Source: Hylemonella gracilis (lineage in GTDB: Bacteria; Pseudomonadota; Gammaproteobacteria; Burkholderiales; Burkholderiaceae_C). From it: a stretch of 64,000 bases of DNA. Shown here in pieces: positions 37,499 to 47,723 of this stretch. The notes under the pieces were generated by a model. It worked only from the letters and a program-made list of their open reading frames with translations, made no database searches and was not told the origin of the DNA. The stretch's first letter is position 1. Each line of letters starts with the position of its first letter. The stretch lies in the NCBI RefSeq assembly GCF_004328645.1, contig NZ_CP031395.1, forward strand, positions 1,203,501 to 1,267,500. Direction: 5' to 3'. The translations under genes were made by a program, and so were the position numbers.

Positions 37499-38488
37499 AT
37501 GCTCAATATCTTCACGCTCGTCAATGGCCGTTTGTTTCAGGAAGAGATCGAATCGCTGGAGGAGCTGTCCCGTTTTCAGCCCATCTGGGTGGACTTGGAG
37601 GCGCCAACGCTCGAGGAAAAACGCTGGGTCAAGCAGTACTATGGCCTTTCGATTCCCGAAGACGCGATGGATGAAGACATCGAGGAATCGGCCCGTTTCT
37701 ACGAGGAAGACAACGGCGACCTGCACATCCGCAGCGATTTCCTGATCACCGACGAGGATCAGCCGCGTTCCGTGCGTGCGGCCTTCATCCTGAACCTGGC
37801 GAACGATCAACTCAAGAGCAAGGGCGTGCTGTTTTCCATCCACGACGAAGACCTGCCTGTGTTCCGTCTGCTGCGCATGCGCGCGCGGCGCGCGCCGGGT
37901 CTGATCGCCGATGCCAAGGAAGTCTTGCTCAAACTCTTCGACGCCGACGTGGAATATTGCGCGGATCGCCTCGAAAGCGTTTACGACGAACTCGAAAAGG
38001 CCAGCAAACTAGTGCTGTCCGGCGAGGTGACCGACGAACTGGCCGGTGACGTGCTCGCGGCCATCGCCCGGCAGGAAGACTTGAACGGGCGCATCCGTCG
38101 CAATGCCATGGACACGCGCCGCGCCGTCAGCTTCATGATGCGTAGTCGCATGCTGGGCGCCGAGCAGTTCGAGGAGGCGAGGCAGATCATGCGCGACATT
38201 GATTCGCTCGATGGCCACACCGCATTCCTGTTCGACAAGATCAACTTTCTGATGGACGCCACCGTGGGCTTCATCAACATCAACCAGAACAAGATCATCA
38301 AGATTTTTTCCGTGGCCAGCGTGGCATTCCTGCCGCCGACCATGATTGCCAGTCTCTACGGCATGAACTTCGAGCACATGCCCGAGCTGAGCCAGCCCTG
38401 GGGTTATCCATTTGCGCTTGGGTTGATGGTCCTGAGCGCCGTGGTGCCCATGGTCTATTTTCACAAGAAAGGGTGGTTGCGACGATGA
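37499..38488 (+). CDS. corA: Magnesium/cobalt transporter CorA
   Basis: Pentameric divalent-cation channel of 329 aa. A large acidic cytoplasmic domain is followed by two C-terminal helices. The selectivity motif GMN spans 288-290 (SLYGMNFEHMPE), and the chain ends with a basic tail KKGWLRR. Its stop overlaps the ATG of the next gene (ATGA), coupling it to an exported protein of unknown role. Confidence 0.95.
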   Translation: MLNIFTLVNGRLFQEEIESLEELSRFQPIWVDLEAPTLEEKRWVKQYYGLSIPEDAMDEDIEESARFYEEDNGDLHIRSDFLITDEDQPRSVRAAFILNLANDQLKSKGVLFSIHDEDLPVFRLLRMRARRAPGLIADAKEVLLKLFDADVEYCADRLESVYDELEKASKLVLSGEVTDELAGDVLAAIARQEDLNGRIRRNAMDTRRAVSFMMRSRMLGAEQFEEARQIMRDIDSLDGHTAFLFDKINFLMDATVGFININQNKIIKIFSVASVAFLPPTMIASLYGMNFEHMPELSQPWGYPFALGLMVLSAVVPMVYFHKKGWLRR

Positions 38489-39246
38489 GAAAGCCGATTC
38501 TGAAAAGCCTTCGACAAGGCGCGTTGCTGGCAGGCGCCTGGCTCCTGGCCTCGGGCGCGCAGGCGGCCGGTGGGCATCACGCGGTGGATGACGCGGCCAT
38601 TCTTGATTCGCGCTCTTGCGTGGCGGATGCCTGGGTGGGGGACAGCCGCACCACCCTGCTGCACCTGGGGGCTTCCTGTGGGGTGGGCCCGGTGGAGTTG
38701 GGCGTGTCGACCGAGCATGAGCGCTCCTTCAATTCCGATTCGGACTTTCCTTCGCAGACCGGGCTCGGCTTGGAGGTGAAATGGGCGCACGAATTGGACC
38801 AGGAGGTTGGTCTGGGGCTGTCCTATGAATTTGGACTGGATGCGCGTCCCTTCCCGCCGGAATATGCCCTGAGCTCCTTCAACGGTCTTTTCACCTGGAC
38901 GCCATCGTGGTCGTCACGGCGCGAATATGCCGTGCACCTCAACCTCGGGACCGACATCGTGGATGGTGGGGACGCCGGTGGCAACGAGGACTATTCCCGC
39001 TGGGGCGTGGCTCTGGAGTGGACGCCCGATGGCGCGCGCTTGCCCGACATGATGAAGGACATGGGCCAATGGTCCTTTGTTGGCGAGCGGTTTCGCCGTT
39101 TCGACGCTGACTATCTGCGTCTGGGTTTCCGCATCGGTGTCGGTCGCAACGGCAACATCGATATCAGCCGTGAGCAAGGCTTGAACAGCACCGACGAGGG
39201 CGGACGCTGGTTCTTCGGCGTGACGATGCCGCTCGAAATCCGATGA
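38485..39246 (+). CDS. Exported protein of unknown function coupled to corA
   Basis: 253 aa with a signal peptide (about 1-26, ending GAQA). The mature chain has two early cysteines (SRSCVAD and GASCGVG) that may form a disulphide, and alternating strands such as LGLEVKWAHELDQEVGLGLSYEF and DYLRLGFRIGVG that suggest a beta-barrel or beta-sandwich envelope protein. It lacks a terminal aromatic residue (ends LEIR). I do not recognise the family. The four-base overlap with corA suggests a linked role, perhaps in cation passage through the envelope; this is inference. Confidence 0.72.
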   Translation: MRKPILKSLRQGALLAGAWLLASGAQAAGGHHAVDDAAILDSRSCVADAWVGDSRTTLLHLGASCGVGPVELGVSTEHERSFNSDSDFPSQTGLGLEVKWAHELDQEVGLGLSYEFGLDARPFPPEYALSSFNGLFTWTPSWSSRREYAVHLNLGTDIVDGGDAGGNEDYSRWGVALEWTPDGARLPDMMKDMGQWSFVGERFRRFDADYLRLGFRIGVGRNGNIDISREQGLNSTDEGGRWFFGVTMPLEIR

Positions 39247-39299
39247 GCGTGGGTGGAGTTACGGCTGACCGGGGCCGCCGCCGTGCCCTCCGTGAGTTG

Positions 39300-39992
39300 T
39301 CAGCCCAGCAGCGCACGCACAATGGCCGCTGAATGGCGGCTGGCCGTTTCCTCGATGAAGCGCTGGAAGTCGCCGTGTGCCGTGTCGTCGGCGCGGTCCG
39401 ACACGGTCCGGACGGCGGCATAGGGCAAGCCGTAGTCGAGGCAGACCTGGGCAAAGGCCGCCCCTTCCATCTCCACCGCCAGTGCATCGGGCAGGGCATC
39501 CCGCAAGGCCCGGCTGTCCGCGGCGCTTGCGACGAAGCGGTCGCCGCTGATCACGAGGCCGCGGTGCAACCCGGCTTGCGGCAGTGCCTGCCGCGCGGCC
39601 TGCGCGAGCCGCTCGCTCCAGTGGGGGTCGGTGGGAAAACGCGCTCGCCCGTACAGCGGCGCCTCGAAACGCGGGAAGAGCGGCGAGGCGTCCATGTCAT
39701 GCTGCAGGAATTCGCTGGCCACGACCACGTCGCCGCGACATACGCCTTCGGCCAGGCCGCCCGCAACACCCGTGAAGAGGATGACATCGACCTGGTAGCG
39801 CTCGGCCAGCACGGTGGCCGTGGCTGCCGCAGCGACCTTGCCGATGCGGGCCTGCACGGCGACGACCTCGTGACCGTGCAAGCGACCACGCCAGAACTCG
39901 CGCCCGGCCACCTGCTCCGCCGTACCGTGCTCGATGTCGGACAATACAGCCGCAAGTTCCTCGCGCATGGCGGAGACAATGGCAACTCGCAT
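39300..39992 (-). CDS. mtnN: 5'-methylthioadenosine/S-adenosylhomocysteine nucleosidase
   Basis: Cleaves adenine from MTA and SAH in the methyl cycle; 230 aa. Family marks: N-terminal VAIVSAMREELAAVL, FTGVAGGLAEGV, LAVEMEGAAFAQVC with the ribose-binding Glu, and TVSDRADD with the catalytic Asp. It lies downstream of the acyl-CoA ligase on the same strand, but a 12-bp hairpin separates them. Confidence 0.88.
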   Translation of the reverse strand: MRVAIVSAMREELAAVLSDIEHGTAEQVAGREFWRGRLHGHEVVAVQARIGKVAAAATATVLAERYQVDVILFTGVAGGLAEGVCRGDVVVASEFLQHDMDASPLFPRFEAPLYGRARFPTDPHWSERLAQAARQALPQAGLHRGLVISGDRFVASAADSRALRDALPDALAVEMEGAAFAQVCLDYGLPYAAVRTVSDRADDTAHGDFQRFIEETASRHSAAIVRALLG

Positions 39993-40027
39993 GGGATGGG
40001 TTGAACGCCGTGTGATGTCGGTCGCCG

Positions 40028-40057
40028 CGCTTGACTTTGCTCGTGCAAAGTCAAGCG
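40028..40057. repeat. Perfect 12-bp inverted repeat upstream of mtnN
   Basis: 40028-40039 pairs perfectly with 40046-40057 across a six-base loop (arms contain CTTGACTTTG and CAAAGTCAAG). It lies between the acyl-CoA ligase stop and mtnN start on the - strand. There is no T run on either side, so a classic terminator is unlikely; an operator or RNA-processing hairpin is possible. Confidence 0.7.
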
Positions 40058-40082
40058 ACTGCTCAGATGGTGACCTCCGCGA

Positions 40083-41756
40083 TCACTGTTTGTCGCGCAG
40101 CTCGCGCCGCAGAATCTTGCCCACTGGCGTCTTGGGTAACTCGGTGCGGAACTCGATCACCTTCGGGCGCTTGTAGCCCGTCAGGTTCTCGCGGCAATAA
40201 GCCTGCACCTGCTCCTGGGTCAGAGACGGGTCGCGCTTGACGATGACCAGTTTGACGGCTTCGCCGCTTTCCTCGTTGGGCACGCCCACCGCCGCGACTT
40301 CCAGCACGCCGGGCATGCGCGCCACCACGTCCTCGACCTCGTTCGGGTAGACGTTGAAGCCGCTGACCAAGATCATGTCCTTCTTGCGGTCGACGATCTT
40401 GAAGTAGCCCTTCTCGTCCATGACGCCGATGTCGCCGCTCTTGAACCAGCCGTCCGCGGTCATGACCTTGGCGGTTTCGTCCGGCCGCTGCCAGTAGCCA
40501 GCCATCACCTGCGGTCCCTTGATGACGATCTCGCCGGCTTGGCCCAGGGGCACGTCGTTGCCGTTGTCGTCGATGATCTTCATGTAGGTCGACGGCAGCG
40601 GCACGCCGATGGTGCCGGTGAACTCCTTGTTGGTCACCGGGTTGCAACTGGCAGAAGGGCTGGTTTCCGACAGGCCGTAGCCTTCGACGATGGGGCAGTG
40701 GGTCTGCTTCAGCCACTTGTCGGCCACCGCGCTCTGCACGGACATGCCACCGCCCAACGATACCTTGAGGTTGCTCCAGTCCGCCGTGTGGAAATCCGGA
40801 TGATTGACCAGGCCGTTGAAGAGCGTGTTGACTGCGGGGAAGCTGTGGAAGGTGTGCTTGCTCAGTTCCTTCAGCACGGCGGGCAGGTCGCGCGGATTGG
40901 GGATGAGAATGAGCTTGCTGCCGTTGCGCAAGCTGAGCATCATGCCCACGGTGAAGGCGAAGATGTGATACAGCGGCAGCGCGCAGACGCCCGTGGGCTG
41001 TTCACCCGCTGGCACCTTGCTCATCACCGGCGCATTCCACAGCTCCGACTGCAGCGCATTGGAGATCACGTTGCGGTGCAACAGCACCGCGCCCTTGCTC
41101 ACGCCCGTGGTGCCGCCCGTGTACTGCAGCACGGCAACGTCGTCAGGGTTCAGCTTGGGCGGGGTCAGGGTCTTGCGCGCGCCCTGGGCCAGGGCGTCGT
41201 TGAAGCGCACCGCGGTCGGCAGGTCGAAGGGCGGCACCATTTTCTTGACCTTGCGCACCACCAGGTTGACGATGTGGCCCTTGAGGCCGATCAGGTCACC
41301 CATGGCGGCCAGCACCACGTGCTTGACGGGGGTGTTGGCGATGCACTTCTGCAGCGTGGCGGCGAAGTTTTCGATGATGACGATGGCCTTGGCACCGCTG
41401 TCCTTCAACTGGTGCTCCAGCTCGCGCGCGGTGTACAGCGGGTTGACGTTCACCACCACGTAGCCGGCGCGCAGGATGGCGGCGACCGTCACCGGGTACT
41501 GCGGCACGTTGGGCATCATGATGGCGACACGGTCCCCTTGCACCAGGCCCAGGCCCTGCAGGTAGGCCGCGAAGGCTCGGCTGAGTCGATCGGTGTCGGC
41601 GTAGCTGAGGTCCTTGCCCAGGAAGCTGTAGGCGGGGCGGTCCGCGTACTTGCGAAAGCTCTCGTCCAGCAGGCCCACCAGCGAGTCGTAGGGCAGGGGC
41701 GGCAGGTCGTGCGGCACGCCTTCGGGGTAGCTCTTGAGCCAGATGCGTTCGCTCAT
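40083..41756 (-). CDS. Long-chain acyl-CoA synthetase (FadD-type)
   Basis: AMP-forming ligase of 557 aa activating fatty acids to acyl-CoA. The ATP/AMP signature YTGGTTGVSKGAVLLHRN lies near 210-227, a GYGLSETSP motif is present and the C-terminal region has GWFKSGDIGVMDEKGYFKIVDR and the catalytic Lys in TPVGKILRREL. The length and motifs match proteobacterial FadD. A terminator separates it from pntB upstream. It is not part of a visible beta-oxidation cluster, although acyl-CoA-binding protein lies elsewhere in the window. Confidence 0.9.
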   Translation of the reverse strand: MSERIWLKSYPEGVPHDLPPLPYDSLVGLLDESFRKYADRPAYSFLGKDLSYADTDRLSRAFAAYLQGLGLVQGDRVAIMMPNVPQYPVTVAAILRAGYVVVNVNPLYTARELEHQLKDSGAKAIVIIENFAATLQKCIANTPVKHVVLAAMGDLIGLKGHIVNLVVRKVKKMVPPFDLPTAVRFNDALAQGARKTLTPPKLNPDDVAVLQYTGGTTGVSKGAVLLHRNVISNALQSELWNAPVMSKVPAGEQPTGVCALPLYHIFAFTVGMMLSLRNGSKLILIPNPRDLPAVLKELSKHTFHSFPAVNTLFNGLVNHPDFHTADWSNLKVSLGGGMSVQSAVADKWLKQTHCPIVEGYGLSETSPSASCNPVTNKEFTGTIGVPLPSTYMKIIDDNGNDVPLGQAGEIVIKGPQVMAGYWQRPDETAKVMTADGWFKSGDIGVMDEKGYFKIVDRKKDMILVSGFNVYPNEVEDVVARMPGVLEVAAVGVPNEESGEAVKLVIVKRDPSLTQEQVQAYCRENLTGYKRPKVIEFRTELPKTPVGKILRRELRDKQ

Positions 41757-41795
41757 GTCTTGTCTCCTGTGTTATCGGTTCTGACGATCGCGGAA

Positions 41796-41838
41796 CAAAA
41801 AGACCGTGCTGGAATTTCCAGCACGGTCGTGCTTTTTT
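41796..41838 (-). terminator. Terminator after pntB
   Basis: An 11-bp perfect stem (41802-41812 with 41818-41828) and AATTT loop is flanked by A5 at 41797-41801 and T6 at 41833-41838. On the - strand the U tract follows the stem 30 bases after the pntB stop, ending the pntAB transcript. Confidence 0.88.
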
Positions 41839-41858
41839 CCGCCGAGGAATTATGCCCG

Positions 41859-43268
41859 TCAAATTTTCAGGGCGACCAGCACTTCGTCCAGCATCTTCTT
41901 CGCATCTCCGAAAAGCATGCGGTTGTTTTCCTTGTAGAACAGGGGGTTATCCACGCCGGCATACCCCGAGGCCATGGAGCGCTTCATGACGATGGAGGTG
42001 CGGGCCTTCCAGACTTCCAGCACGGGCATGCCGGCGATGGGGCTGGTCGGATCCTCCTGTGCCGCGGGGTTCACGATGTCGTTGGCGCCGATGACCATGG
42101 CCACGTCGGTGTCGCCGAAGTCCTCGTTGATCTCGTCCATCTCCATCACGATGTCGTAAGGTACCTTGGCCTCGGCCAGCAGCACGTTCATGTGGCCGGG
42201 CATGCGGCCCGCCACCGGGTGGATGGCGAAGCGCACGTTGATGCCTCGCGCACGCAGCGTCTTGGTGATTTCATTCACCGTGTGCTGGGCTTGCGCCACC
42301 GCCATGCCGTAACCCGGCACGATGACCACGTTCTTGCTGCCTGCCAGCAGCTCGGCGGTTTCCGCCGCGCTGATCGGGCTGACCTCGCCTTGCGGCTGGG
42401 GCCCCGTGCTGGCGGCCGCCTTGGCCGGTGCGGCGCCGAAGCCGCCAGCGATCACGCTGATGAAGTTGCGGTTCATGGCCCGGCACATGATGTAGGACAG
42501 GATGGCCCCGGAGGATCCCACCAGCGCGCCGGTGACGATCAGCAGGTCATTGCCCAGCATGAAGCCGGTGGCCGCCGCGGCCCAGCCGGAGTAGCTGTTG
42601 AGCATGGACACTACCACGGGCATGTCCGCGCCGCCAATGGCCATCACCATGTGGATGCCGAACAGCAGGGCGATGGCCGTCATGACGTACAGCGCCGTCA
42701 TGCCCTCGGCCGGCGTCTCGGCATGGATGAAGTCACGTCCGAACCAGATCACGGCCAGCAGGCCGGCAAGGTTGAGCCAGTGGCGCGCGGGCAGCAGCAG
42801 CGGCTTGCCGCCGATCTTGCCCGAGAGCTTGCCGAATGCGATCAGCGAGCCGCTGAAGGTGACCGCGCCGATCAGGATGCCGATGTAGATCTCGACTTCG
42901 TGGATCAGCTTCTCGGCGCCCTCGAAGTGGATCGAAGTGTCCACGTAGCTGGCGTAACCGACCAGACAGGCGGCCAGGCCGACCAGGCTGTGCATCAGCG
43001 CCACCAGTTCGGGCATCTGCGTCATCTTCACGACCTTGGCAGCATAGAGGCCGATGCTGCCACCGATCAACAGCGCGCCGACGATCCACGATACGCCGGC
43101 CGCGCTGACCTGCGGACCGAACACGGTGGCCAACACGGCCAGCGCCATGCCCACCATGCCGAACAGATTGCCACGGCGCGAGGTTTCCGGGTTGGACAGT
43201 CCGCCCAGACTCAGGATGAAAAGAATGGCGGCGCCGAGGTAGGCCACCGTCGCAAGACTTGAGGACAT
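41859..43268 (-). CDS. pntB: NAD(P) transhydrogenase subunit beta
   Basis: Membrane subunit of the proton-translocating transhydrogenase, 469 aa. About nine hydrophobic helices are followed by the NADP(H)-binding domain III with [17 protein letters not shown] and [16 protein letters not shown]. With PntA it makes NADPH from NADH using the proton gradient. It starts 24 bases after pntA in a two-gene operon. Confidence 0.96.
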   Translation of the reverse strand: MSSSLATVAYLGAAILFILSLGGLSNPETSRRGNLFGMVGMALAVLATVFGPQVSAAGVSWIVGALLIGGSIGLYAAKVVKMTQMPELVALMHSLVGLAACLVGYASYVDTSIHFEGAEKLIHEVEIYIGILIGAVTFSGSLIAFGKLSGKIGGKPLLLPARHWLNLAGLLAVIWFGRDFIHAETPAEGMTALYVMTAIALLFGIHMVMAIGGADMPVVVSMLNSYSGWAAAATGFMLGNDLLIVTGALVGSSGAILSYIMCRAMNRNFISVIAGGFGAAPAKAAASTGPQPQGEVSPISAAETAELLAGSKNVVIVPGYGMAVAQAQHTVNEITKTLRARGINVRFAIHPVAGRMPGHMNVLLAEAKVPYDIVMEMDEINEDFGDTDVAMVIGANDIVNPAAQEDPTSPIAGMPVLEVWKARTSIVMKRSMASGYAGVDNPLFYKENNRMLFGDAKKMLDEVLVALKI

Positions 43269-43292
43269 GATCTTCTGCTCTTTCTTCTCGTT

Positions 43293-44897
43293 TTACTTGC
43301 GGAACATCGCCAGCATGCGGCGCGTGACGGCGAAGCCGCCGAACATGTTGACGGCCGTGAGCACCAGGGCGGCGGCGGCCAGCCAGCGGATCAGCCCATC
43401 GGGCCGGCTTGCGCCTTCGGCGATCGGCGGCGCGATTTGCACCAACGCGCCGATGGCGATGATGCTGGAGATGGCGTTGGTCACACTCATCAGCGGCGTG
43501 TGCAGCGCCGGAGTGACGTTCCAAACCACCATGTAGCCGATGAAGCAGGCCAGCACGAAGACCGTGAAATGGCCCACGAAGGCCGCAGGTGCGTAGGCAC
43601 CGATGAACCAGAAGGCCAGCGCGCCCAGCGCGAAGACGATGGCCAGGGTACGGGCGGGCATGGGAGCGCCCGGGCCATGGCCATGGGCGGCGGCTTTTTT
43701 CTCAGGCGCGGCGGCTGGCTTGGGGGCGGGCGCGGCGGTCTTGATCGGCGGCGCGGGCCAGGTGATGACGCCGTCCTTGACGACGGTGAGGCCGCGGATG
43801 GCGTCGTCCTCCATGTTGACGTGCATGACACCATCCTTGGTCTTGCACAGCTCCTCGGTCAGGCGGAACAGATTGGTGGCGTAGAGCGAGGACGACTGCT
43901 TGGCCAGGCGGCTCACCAGATCGGTGTAGCCGATGATCGTGACGCCATGCTTGACCACGACCCGTCCCGGCTCGGTCAGCTCGCAGTTGCCGCCCTGTTC
44001 GGCGGCCATGTCCACGATGACGCTGCCCGGCTTCATGCTCTGGACCATCTCGGCCGTGATCAGCTTGGGCGCCGGCTTGCCTGGGATCAGCGCCGTGGTG
44101 ATGATGATGTCCACCTCGCGGGCTTGCTGCGCGTACATCGCGCGCTGCGCGGCCTGGAAGCCCTCGCTCATGACCTTGGCATAACCGCCGCCGCCCGAGC
44201 CTTCTTCTTCGTAATCGACCTTGACGAATTCACCGCCCAGCGAGATGACCTGATCGGCCACCTCGGCGCGTGTGTCGTTGGCGCGCACCATGGCGCCCAG
44301 GCCGGCCGCCGCGCCGATGGCCGCGAGGCCGGCCACGCCGGCGCCGGCGATGAAGACCTTGGCCGGCGGCACCTTGCCTGCCGCCGTGATCTGGCCGTTG
44401 AAGAAACGGCCGAAGGCGTTGGCGGCTTCGATCACGGCGCGGTAGCCGGCGACGCTGGCCTGGGAGGTCAGGGCGTCCATCTTCTGGGCGCGCGACAGGG
44501 TGCGCGGCAGGCAGTCGATGGCCAGCACCGTGGCCCTGCGCGCGGCCAGTTGCTGCATCAGATCGGGGTTCTGCGCGGGCCAGACGAAGCCGAGCAGCGC
44601 CGCGCCCTCGCGCAACTGGCCGACTTCGGCCGGGGTCGGGGGGCGGACCTTGAACACCACGTCCGCCTTCGACCACAGCGCGGTGGCGTCCGGGGCGATG
44701 TCCGCGCCTGCGGCGCGGAAGGCCTCGTCGCTGAAATTCGCCGCCGCGCCCGCGCCGGATTCGACCGTGACCGCGAAGCCGAGCTTGACGAGTTTTTCCA
44801 CCACCTCGGGCGAGGTGGCCACGCGCTGCTCACCGGGGAAGATTTCCCGCGGCACGCCGATGCGCTGGGCGACCGGGGTCGTTGAACCAGTCTGCAT
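43293..44897 (-). CDS. pntA: NAD(P) transhydrogenase subunit alpha (full length)
   Basis: 534 aa, the E. coli-type single alpha subunit. The NAD-binding domain I is visible as IGVPREIFPGEQRVATSP and VFIAGAGVAGLAAIGAAAGLGA. An Ala/Pro/Lys/His-rich linker (about 390-420) joins it to four C-terminal membrane helices, with WNVTPALHTPLMSVTNAIS. Many bacteria split this protein in two; here it is fused. It is divergent from the Nudix gene, with CAGGAGA before its ATG. Confidence 0.95.
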   Translation of the reverse strand: MQTGSTTPVAQRIGVPREIFPGEQRVATSPEVVEKLVKLGFAVTVESGAGAAANFSDEAFRAAGADIAPDATALWSKADVVFKVRPPTPAEVGQLREGAALLGFVWPAQNPDLMQQLAARRATVLAIDCLPRTLSRAQKMDALTSQASVAGYRAVIEAANAFGRFFNGQITAAGKVPPAKVFIAGAGVAGLAAIGAAAGLGAMVRANDTRAEVADQVISLGGEFVKVDYEEEGSGGGGYAKVMSEGFQAAQRAMYAQQAREVDIIITTALIPGKPAPKLITAEMVQSMKPGSVIVDMAAEQGGNCELTEPGRVVVKHGVTIIGYTDLVSRLAKQSSSLYATNLFRLTEELCKTKDGVMHVNMEDDAIRGLTVVKDGVITWPAPPIKTAAPAPKPAAAPEKKAAAHGHGPGAPMPARTLAIVFALGALAFWFIGAYAPAAFVGHFTVFVLACFIGYMVVWNVTPALHTPLMSVTNAISSIIAIGALVQIAPPIAEGASRPDGLIRWLAAAALVLTAVNMFGGFAVTRRMLAMFRK

Positions 44898-45062
44898 GCA
44901 TATCTCCTGGATAGTTTTGAAAACCGTCGCGCGGGTTCGCCCGGAGGCCGCTCCATGCCGGGTGGGATGCCGCTCTATTGGGCGGCTAGCTTACCCGAGA
45001 AACCCATGTCTCCCAGGAATAAGCGCTATGGCGTTCCCGGGCGTTTCATAGAATTCCGTCCC

Positions 45063-45557
45063 ATGAGCATCCGTTGGAATCCCAGCGTCACCGTGGCCGC
45101 CATCATCGAGCGCGCCGGCCGTTATCTGCTGGTGGAGGAGGAGACGCCCGAGGGGCTGCGTCTGAACAACCCGGCCGGCCATCTGGAGCCGGGCGAGTCG
45201 CCGCTGGAAGGCTGCGTGCGCGAGGCGCTGGAGGAAACCACCCATCGCTTCATGCCCACCCACCTGCTGGGCATCTACCTCTCGCGCTTCCAGCGCCAGC
45301 CCCCTGGCGAGGCCGTGCAGGACATCACCTACCTGCGTTTTGCCTACATCGGCGAGCTGGGCGAGGCCGTGGCCGGACGGGTTCTGGACACGGGCATCGT
45401 GCGCACGCTCTGGATGACGCCCGAGGAGATCCGCGCCAGTCATGCACGCCACCGCAGTCCCTTGGTGCTGCGTTGCATGGAAGACCATCTGCGCGGGCAG
45501 CGCCATCCGCTTGACCTGGTCTACACCGACGCGTCGGTGCAATTGATGAACCGTTGA
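45063..45557 (+). CDS. Nudix hydrolase (NudJ-like)
   Basis: Phosphohydrolase of 164 aa. The Nudix box spans 39-61 (GHLEPGESPLEGCVREALEETT), with the REALEE metal-binding helix intact. Similarity is to NudJ, which hydrolyses nucleoside di/triphosphates and thiamine pyrophosphate intermediates. In E. coli nudJ stands next to mnmA; here mnmA is about 12.9 kb downstream on the same strand with a metabolic island between. Start 45063 is preferred over an upstream in-frame ATG. Confidence 0.88.
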   Translation: MSIRWNPSVTVAAIIERAGRYLLVEEETPEGLRLNNPAGHLEPGESPLEGCVREALEETTHRFMPTHLLGIYLSRFQRQPPGEAVQDITYLRFAYIGELGEAVAGRVLDTGIVRTLWMTPEEIRASHARHRSPLVLRCMEDHLRGQRHPLDLVYTDASVQLMNR

Positions 45558-45941
45558 CTGCGGAATTGCGGGCTGTCGCTGTACAGCCCAGTCCATCGGC
45601 GCGGGCTACGCGTCCGCCACCCCGTGCCTCCCGCATCGAGCGGGCGCGCGATGCGGCGGTGTCGGGCAGGCCTGCATGGAGGGCTAGCAGACTGTTGCAA
45701 TTTCTTCGCTGAGTCTGAGTTGGGCGGGCATGAATCATGCAGGCCTGCGATTCAGGTTCATCGACGGAGTGATCCGCGCACGGGGAAGTTGGCATACAAG
45801 AATCAAGAATCGCTGTTCACGGTTTTAAAACTGGAGGACTTCGTGTGTGTGCGAGGCAGCCACTGAGTCCTTCGTGTACCTGGACTCGTTCGGTCATCTG
45901 GTTGTAAGAGTTTGCGAGCAACCTCTAAGCAGGGAGTACAC
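45558..45941. other. Gene-free region at the left edge of the accessory island
   Basis: 384 bases without a convincing gene. Just after the Nudix stop is a 7-bp GC-rich hairpin (45571-45577 with 45584-45590) lacking a T run, possibly a weak terminator. Bases 45785-45840 are AT-rich and may hold the chemoreceptor promoter; no sigma-28 site was recognised. No direct repeats, integrase or attachment site were seen. Confidence 0.45.
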
Positions 45942-47567
45942 ATGCACTTGAACGGTTTGAAAATTGGAACTCGTCTGGCAATCGCGTTTGCTCTGGTGCT
46001 TGCCTTGCTGCTGGCCAGTCTGGCGGCCGGCCTGACGGTGCTGAGCCGGGTGAGTCGTACCTTGAATCAGGTGGTGGAAGAACGGTACGCCCAGATCGCA
46101 CTCAGCAATGCGATCAAGACGGTGGGCGACAAAGGCATCATCACGATCGGCCGCATCCTGCTGGCCAACACGGCCGAGCAGACCAAGAAGTACATGGACG
46201 ACTACGCGGCCTTGCGGAGCATCAACACCGAGAATTTCGCCAAATTCGAAAAAACCCTGAACAACGACGACAGCAAGGCGATCTTTGCCGAGCAGTCGGA
46301 GGCCCGCAAAGCCTACGGAGGTGCGGTGCGCAGCTTCTTCGCTCTGATGGCTGACGGCAAGCGCGAGGAGGCCATGGCGGTCTACCAGGGTGACATGGCC
46401 AACCTGCAACCGCGCTACTACGCCTTGATCGACAAGATGGTGACGTACCAGGAACAGGGCATGATCACCGATGTGGCCCAGGCCAAGAGTGCGACCAATG
46501 CCGCGCGCATCGGCATGCTGGCCTTTTCGGCCGTCGCGGTGCTGCTGGGAATTGCAACGGCGGTCTTGATCACGCGTTCGATCACCCGACCGATAGACCG
46601 GGCCATCTCGATGGCAGAGTCAGTGGCCAAAGGCAATCTCACCTACAAGGTCACGGACGACAGCAAGGACGAAGTAGGCCGCCTGATCGGAGCACTCAAG
46701 CACATGGTGGACAACTTGCACCGCATCGTTTCGGAGGTGCGGACTGGGGCGGATACCATCGCCAGTGCCTCGCACCAAGTGACATTGGGCAATCAGGATC
46801 TTTCCGCCCGCACCGAGCAGCAGGCCAGTGCGCTCGAAGAGACGGCAGCCGCGATGGAGCAACTGACTTCAGCGATCAAGCTCAGCGCCGACAATGCCAA
46901 TCAGGCCAACTCCCTGGCCCTGGAGGCTTCATCCGTGGCCGTCCAGGGCGGTGAGGTCGTGGGCCAGGTGGTGGCCACGATGAGCTCCATCACGGATTCC
47001 TCCAAGCGCATCGTCGAGATCATCAGCGTGATCGACGGCATCGCCTTCCAGACCAATATCCTGGCCCTGAACGCCGCAGTCGAAGCGGCCCGCGCGGGCG
47101 ATCATGGGCGGGGCTTTGCGGTGGTGGCTGCCGAGGTCCGTACTCTGGCGCAGCGCAGTGCCGTGGCGGCCAAGGAGATCAAATCCTTGATCGACAACTC
47201 GGTGCAGCAGGTCGACCGAGGAAGCGCGATGGTGGATCATGCCGGCGCGACGATGAAGCAGGTGGTTGCCAGCATCAAGCAGGTCAGCAGCATCGTGGCC
47301 GAAATCAGTGCCTCCAGCCGCGAGCAGAGTCAGGGTATCGAGCAGTTGAACGACGCCATCGTGCAGATGGACGACTCGACACAGAAGAACGCGGCCATGG
47401 TGGAGGAAAGCACGGCAGCGGCACGGTCGCTGCAGGATCAGGCCAACCAGCTCAACGAAGTGGTGCGAGCCTTCGTGCTGAGTCAATCGGCCCAGCCTTC
47501 ACGGCAACTGCTGGCGGCAGTGCCGGCACCAGCGCTAGGTTTTTCAGGCGGAGACAACAGCCGGTAG
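45942..47567 (+). CDS. Methyl-accepting chemotaxis protein (4HB-type sensor)
   Basis: Chemoreceptor of 541 aa. TM1 is at about 10-33, a four-helix-bundle periplasmic sensor follows, TM2 is at about 185-207, then a HAMP ([11 protein letters not shown] on) and a cytoplasmic signalling hairpin with tip [20 protein letters not shown]. The C-terminus ends GGDNSR without an NWETF-type CheR docking pentapeptide. Start 45942 has AGGGAG 8 bases upstream. It opens the island of carboxylic-acid genes, so its ligand may be the same substrate; that is a guess from position. Confidence 0.9.
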   Translation: MHLNGLKIGTRLAIAFALVLALLLASLAAGLTVLSRVSRTLNQVVEERYAQIALSNAIKTVGDKGIITIGRILLANTAEQTKKYMDDYAALRSINTENFAKFEKTLNNDDSKAIFAEQSEARKAYGGAVRSFFALMADGKREEAMAVYQGDMANLQPRYYALIDKMVTYQEQGMITDVAQAKSATNAARIGMLAFSAVAVLLGIATAVLITRSITRPIDRAISMAESVAKGNLTYKVTDDSKDEVGRLIGALKHMVDNLHRIVSEVRTGADTIASASHQVTLGNQDLSARTEQQASALEETAAAMEQLTSAIKLSADNANQANSLALEASSVAVQGGEVVGQVVATMSSITDSSKRIVEIISVIDGIAFQTNILALNAAVEAARAGDHGRGFAVVAAEVRTLAQRSAVAAKEIKSLIDNSVQQVDRGSAMVDHAGATMKQVVASIKQVSSIVAEISASSREQSQGIEQLNDAIVQMDDSTQKNAAMVEESTAAARSLQDQANQLNEVVRAFVLSQSAQPSRQLLAAVPAPALGFSGGDNSR

Positions 47568-47723
47568 ACCGACCGGCATGATTCCCGATCTGCGTCCTGC
47601 GACAGGGGCGCAATCGGGGCCCTGCCATCCATGGCATGCGGCGCCCCAGAACGCGCCCCCATGGCGAACCTCAGAACGCGCGAGCGGCGTGGGTTCGGTG
47701 CCATTTGCTTTTGGGAGGAAGCC

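Noticed and set aside
40539..43262. 907-codon open frame antisense to the acyl-CoA ligase and pntB
   Set aside because: It spans two intact genes and an intervening terminator; composition is that of a GC shadow.
45624..45866. 80-codon frame in the gap before the chemoreceptor
   Set aside because: No ribosome site, no recognisable family and codon use unlike the neighbours; treated as non-coding.
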